In this document: piece by piece, positions 5,598 to 8,606 of the stretch
Layout of the letters: each line of letters starts with the position of its first letter
Position numbering within the stretch: position 1 is the first letter of the stretch
Program-made: the position numbers and the translations under genes
Source of the DNA: Chryseobacterium gleum
GTDB lineage: Bacteria > Bacteroidota > Bacteroidia > Flavobacteriales_D > Sanyastnellaceae
Length of the DNA stretch: 8,606 nucleotides
Direction: 5' to 3'
Assembly (NCBI GenBank): GCA_943330925.2
Contig: CALQJP020000080.1
Coordinates: 1-8,606, forward strand
Notes under the pieces: model-generated
Told to the model about the DNA's origin: nothing
The model's database searches: none
What the model saw: the letters and a program-made list of their open reading frames with translations, nothing else

Positions 5598-6421
5598 ATG
5601 AAATAGAAAATTTTATAATAAGCGAGGAAAACAGGCAGCGCTAAAAAAAGTCCGTCGAAGCGATCGAGCACTCCGCCATGGCCGGGCATGATATGTCCAC
5701 TGTCCTTAACACCGAAATTGCGTTTCAGATGCGACTCAAACAAGTCGCCCAAGTTGCCGAATACAGCTACTGCAGAAGCCATCACCATCCAATCACGCAA
5801 CTCAAGTGTGTGAGTCAGCTTGAATAAAGCAATGGCAGCCGCAAACGCGAACAGCCCACCACCCATTAATCCTTCCCATGTTTTGTTGGGAGAAACCTCA
5901 GGATAGAGTTTGCGCTTGCCCAAATATTTTCCGGTGAAATACGCACCCGTGTCGTTGGCCCAAAGCACGAGGAAAAATCCAATCAACGGAATGGGATCAT
6001 ACGTGCCTTGCAGCGTGGGCAGCAAGTTCACAAGCGACAACGGCAGCACCACGTATATCCAACCGAATATGGTGATGGCGAGGTTGGTTAAGGTGAAATG
6101 ATCGAGCTTGATGAGTTCCGCAACAAAAATGACGGCCACCAACAAGGGTAAAATCCAGAACCAAACCGGAGGAACCGTATCGGTCTGAACCAAAAACACC
6201 AGCATATAGAGCACAACACCAACCGACATTCCCTTGAACCAACGAGGGGCATTGCTTTGCTGATGCTGCAGCAGGTCATACACCTCATAAAGGCCGACAG
6301 CAGCAAAAAACAGGAACAACATGCCGTTGGCCAGCGCTCCCCAATAGGCACAACCCACTACAGCGACTGAGAAAATCAGTCCCACAATAGATCGTTGTGC
6401 GAGGTTGCTGAGTGAAGCCAT
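5594..6421 (-). CDS. cdsA: Phosphatidate cytidylyltransferase (CDP-diacylglycerol synthase)
   Basis: A 275-residue polytopic inner-membrane enzyme that makes CDP-diacylglycerol from phosphatidic acid and CTP, the precursor of all major phospholipids. Several hydrophobic segments fill 11-155 and 186-272. SPNKTWEG (177-184) and the CDS family signature across 230-256 are intact: SHLKRNFG, VKDSGH, PGHGG, LDRFD. The frame continues upstream to a TTG at 6442, but the ATG at 6421 is preferred. It gives a normal short N-terminus before the first membrane segment, and a -7-like element lies between the two candidates. The gene overlaps psd by 4 bp and is separated from ftsH by a strong terminator, so cdsA-psd is probably its own transcription unit. 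Confidence 0.95.
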   Translation of the reverse strand: MASLSNLAQRSIVGLIFSVAVVGCAYWGALANGMLFLFFAAVGLYEVYDLLQHQQSNAPRWFKGMSVGVVLYMLVFLVQTDTVPPVWFWILPLLVAVIFVAELIKLDHFTLTNLAITIFGWIYVVLPLSLVNLLPTLQGTYDPIPLIGFFLVLWANDTGAYFTGKYLGKRKLYPEVSPNKTWEGLMGGGLFAFAAAIALFKLTHTLELRDWMVMASAVAVFGNLGDLFESHLKRNFGVKDSGHIMPGHGGVLDRFDGLFLALPVFLAYYKIFYFI

Positions 6422-6429
6422 AGCGTTGG

Positions 6430-6437
6430 CAAACTTA
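6430..6437 (-). promoter_or_regulatory. Possible -7 element for cdsA-psd
   Basis: TAAGTTTG on the minus strand fits TAnnTTTG exactly and ends 8 nt before the cdsA ATG at 6421. No TTG lies about 19 nt upstream, so support is partial. The terminator upstream makes a promoter in 6422-6476 likely. If this is the one, the mRNA would be nearly leaderless. Confidence 0.35.
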
Positions 6438-6476
6438 ATCAATCAGTTGTATAGAATCCGAGAAAACTGCAAACGC

Positions 6477-6502
6477 AAAAAAGGCCGCTTGCGCGGCCTT
6501 TT
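6477..6502 (-). terminator. Rho-independent terminator of ftsH
   Basis: A perfect 10-bp stem, AAAAGGCCGC and GCGGCCTTTT in either orientation, with a 4-nt loop (6489-6492). On the minus strand it begins 1 nt after the ftsH stop codon and ends in six T residues (6482-6477). The A/T flanks would let it work on the other strand as well. It isolates rsfS-ftsH from cdsA-psd. Confidence 0.9.
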
Positions 6503-6503
6503 G

Positions 6504-8486
6504 TTATGCATTTTCCGGTGATGGTTCTATACCGGGCTTTGTTTCGTTTTCGGGCTTCAATTCATTGGCCGGATTACGTTCCTTCCATTGGCGAGGGCCT
6601 AGAATTTCTTCCAAGTCATCCTTAAAGATTACCTCCTTCTCAAGAAGCTTGGCCGACAACTGCTCGAGTTGTGTGCGATGCGCATTCAGCAAGTCGACCG
6701 CCTTTTGGTAGGCCTTTTCGATAATCTTAGACACCTCTTCATCGATTATACGCGCTGTCTCTTCACTATATGGCTTGGTAAACTGTGATTCACCGCTGCT
6801 ATCGTAATAGCTGCGATGACCAATCTTCTTATTCAGACCATAGACTGTTACCATGGCATAAGCCTGCTTGGTTACCTTCTCCAGATCGCTCAGCGCTCCG
6901 GTCGATATTTTTCCAAAAGCAACTTCCTCAGCAGCACGACCACCCAAAGCGGCGCACATCTCATCGAATATCTGCTCCGTCGTGGTGATTTGTCTTTCTT
7001 CCGGCAGATACCAGGCAGCACCCAGTGAACGCCCGCGTGGAACGATGGTCACTTTCACCAGCGGTGAGGCGTGCTCCAGCAACCATGAAATGATGGCATG
7101 ACCACTTTCATGATGGGCAATCGTTGACTTTTCCTCTGCGGTGATAATCTTGTTCTTCTTCTCTAAACCACCGATAATGCGGTCAACCGCATCCAGGAAA
7201 TCTTGCTTATCCACCACATGCTTTCCCTTGCGCGCAGCAATCAATGCAGCTTCGTTGCAGATGTTGGCGATATCAGCACCGCTGAAACCAGGGGTTTGAC
7301 GGGCCAAAAACTCAACGTCAATCGAACTGTCGAACTTCACGTTCTTCAAGTGCACGTTGAAAATTTGGACGCGCTCGTTGAGGTCGGGCATGTCTACGTA
7401 GATCTGACGATCGAAACGTCCGGCACGCAACAAGGCCTTATCCAGAATGTCTGCACGGTTGGTAGCTGCCAAAATGATGATACCGCTGTTGGTTGCGAAA
7501 CCATCCATTTCAGTCAAAAGCTGATTCAATGTATTCTCACGCTCGTCGTTGCTACCGAAGTTGATGCTCTTGCTTCGCGCACGACCAATCGCGTCAATTT
7601 CATCGATGAAAATGATAGAGGGCGCTTTTTCCTTTGCCTGGCGGAAGAGGTCGCGAACGCGGCTTGCACCAACACCCACAAACATCTCAACGAAATCGGA
7701 ACCGCTCAAGGAGAAGAAAGGCACTTGTGCTTCTCCGGCAACTGCTTTTGCAAGCAAGGTTTTTCCGGTTCCCGGAGGGCCTACCAGCAATGCACCTTTC
7801 GGAATCTTAGCTCCCAGCTCTGTGTATTTCTTGGGGTTCTTCAGGAAGTCAACGATTTCTTGAACCTCTTGCTTGGCACCTTCCAATCCTGCTACATCAT
7901 TGAACGTTACGGATGTTCCCTTGCCTTTCTCGAACAAGGTAGCTTTCGACTTACCTATGCTGAAGATTTGTCCACCGCCGCCACCGCCGCCACCCATGCG
8001 ACGCATGATAACGACCCACACAGCAATGATGATTCCGAAGCCAATAATCCAAAACAACAGGTTTTGTCCGAATTCGTTGATAGGCTTGTATTGAATGGTG
8101 ATACCACGCTCATTGCCCAAACGCTCTATTTCATCAATGGCATTTTCGCTGGGTGGGATGTTGAACCAAAACTCACTTGAACGGGAAAAACCCTTCATAG
8201 CAGGTTGGTTACCGATTTCATTTCCGAGCATTGACTTCCCCAACGAGTCCAGGTAAATTTTACCTACTACTTGGTTGTATTCAACCTTTTCAATAAATCC
8301 GCTTTCCGCGTATTGCTTGAACTGACGGTAGTCGATCTGACGGCCGTCGCTGCCGCTATTGAAAACCATCATGCCTATTAGAATCATAGCCAGTATGGCA
8401 TAAATCCAATAGAAGTTTCCACCGCGTTTATCACCTCCACCCGGAAGGGGTTGTGGTTTACGTTGTTCTTTTTTGTCTTCAGACAT
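6504..8486 (-). CDS. ftsH: ATP-dependent zinc metalloprotease FtsH
   Basis: A 660-residue membrane AAA+ protease that extracts and degrades membrane and regulatory proteins. The N-terminus is cytoplasmic and basic; TM1 is about 26-42, a periplasmic domain follows (about 45-140), TM2 is about 143-161, then eight consecutive glycines (165-172). The AAA+ module has Walker A GPPGTGKT (236-243), the pore loop with MFVG (268-271), Walker B IIFIDEIDAIG (291-301), and a second region of homology ending in RAGRFDR (354-360). The M41 protease has HESGH (459-463), with H459 and H463 as zinc ligands and E460 as catalytic base. D534 in GALSDLEKVT is the probable third ligand. All catalytic features are intact. 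The C-terminal tail (637-660) is rich in Pro, Glu and Asn and lacks recognisable structure. The ATG is 10 nt after the rsfS stop, so the two genes are probably co-transcribed. Confidence 0.98.
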   Translation of the reverse strand: MSEDKKEQRKPQPLPGGGDKRGGNFYWIYAILAMILIGMMVFNSGSDGRQIDYRQFKQYAESGFIEKVEYNQVVGKIYLDSLGKSMLGNEIGNQPAMKGFSRSSEFWFNIPPSENAIDEIERLGNERGITIQYKPINEFGQNLLFWIIGFGIIIAVWVVIMRRMGGGGGGGGQIFSIGKSKATLFEKGKGTSVTFNDVAGLEGAKQEVQEIVDFLKNPKKYTELGAKIPKGALLVGPPGTGKTLLAKAVAGEAQVPFFSLSGSDFVEMFVGVGASRVRDLFRQAKEKAPSIIFIDEIDAIGRARSKSINFGSNDERENTLNQLLTEMDGFATNSGIIILAATNRADILDKALLRAGRFDRQIYVDMPDLNERVQIFNVHLKNVKFDSSIDVEFLARQTPGFSGADIANICNEAALIAARKGKHVVDKQDFLDAVDRIIGGLEKKNKIITAEEKSTIAHHESGHAIISWLLEHASPLVKVTIVPRGRSLGAAWYLPEERQITTTEQIFDEMCAALGGRAAEEVAFGKISTGALSDLEKVTKQAYAMVTVYGLNKKIGHRSYYDSSGESQFTKPYSEETARIIDEEVSKIIEKAYQKAVDLLNAHRTQLEQLSAKLLEKEVIFKDDLEEILGPRQWKERNPANELKPENETKPGIEPSPENA

Positions 8487-8496
8487 TCTCTTACAA

Positions 8497-8606
8497 TTAA
8501 TTTCCTATTCGCTTCACCGAAGCGTCGGCCCATAAATCTTCCAACGCATAAAAGTCGCGCGCATCTTTACTGAAAATGTGTACGATTACGTTGACGTAGT
8601 CCATGA
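8497..8606 (-). CDS. rsfS: Ribosome silencing factor RsfS, C-terminal end (partial)
   Basis: The last 35 complete codons before a TAA stop at 8499-8497; the 5' part lies beyond the window edge. The peptide begins MDYVNVIVHIF (this Met is internal) and continues with DARDFYALEDLWADA, the conserved C-terminal motif of the RsfS/Iojap family. RsfS binds ribosomal protein uL14 and blocks subunit joining in starvation or stationary phase. The match is short, but the motif and the position directly before ftsH, usual in Bacteroidota, agree. Confidence 0.92.
   Translation of the reverse strand, partial: MDYVNVIVHIFSKDARDFYALEDLWADASVKRIGN

Noticed and set aside
7971..7994. Run of eight glycine codons in ftsH as a possible unstable repeat
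   Set aside because: It uses mixed GGT, GGC and GGA codons, and a glycine-rich linker after TM2 is common in FtsH of this phylum, so it is an ordinary flexible linker.
7203..8180. A 325-codon open frame on the plus strand, opposite ftsH
   Set aside because: It lies entirely antisense to intact ftsH, shows no recognisable motif, and is explained by codon bias of the real gene on the other strand.

Overview
This window looks like an ordinary housekeeping stretch of a Bacteroidota chromosome, possibly Flavobacteriales-like (the order is a guess). Three observations support the phylum. The tRNA promoter matches the Bacteroidota -33/-7 consensus (TTG-N19-TAnnTTTG). The order rsfS-ftsH-cdsA-psd is typical of the phylum. 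DAHP synthase carries a C-terminal chorismate mutase, a fusion known from this group. Start codons generally lack a strong Shine-Dalgarno sequence, which also fits.

Layout. Positions 18-1178 (+) encode a 386-residue GNAT/YghO-like protein of unknown substrate. Positions 1233-1726 (+) hold a tRNA cluster: a promoter, tRNA-Lys(TTT), an internal terminator-like hairpin, tRNA-Leu(GAG), two more hairpins, tRNA-Leu(CAG) and a final terminator. Positions 1782-2882 (+) encode the bifunctional DAHP synthase/chorismate mutase, covering the entry and the phenylalanine/tyrosine branch point of aromatic amino acid synthesis. It converges on a minus-strand gene pair with only 10 bp between the stop codons.

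The rest of the window is on the minus strand. Reading in the direction of transcription, it has the 3' end of rsfS (ribosome silencing factor), ftsH (membrane AAA+ zinc protease), a strong terminator, cdsA (CDP-diacylglycerol synthase) overlapping psd (phosphatidylserine decarboxylase) by 4 bp, then an exported OmpA-domain protein followed 6 nt later by an FAH-family hydrolase. CdsA and Psd are the first and last enzymes of the phosphatidylethanolamine pathway. FtsH and the OmpA-like protein add an envelope and quality-control theme.

Two genes, the ompA-like gene and cdsA, have longer open frames that begin at TTG, but the downstream ATG is the better start in each. In both cases a TAnnTTTG -7 element lies only 8-9 nt before that ATG, implying very short or leaderless transcripts. 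The ompA-like element also sits between 7-bp inverted arms. I found no CRISPR array, insertion sequence, phage or defence module, and no convincing undescribed multi-gene system. The points worth checking are regulatory architecture and two poorly characterised proteins.
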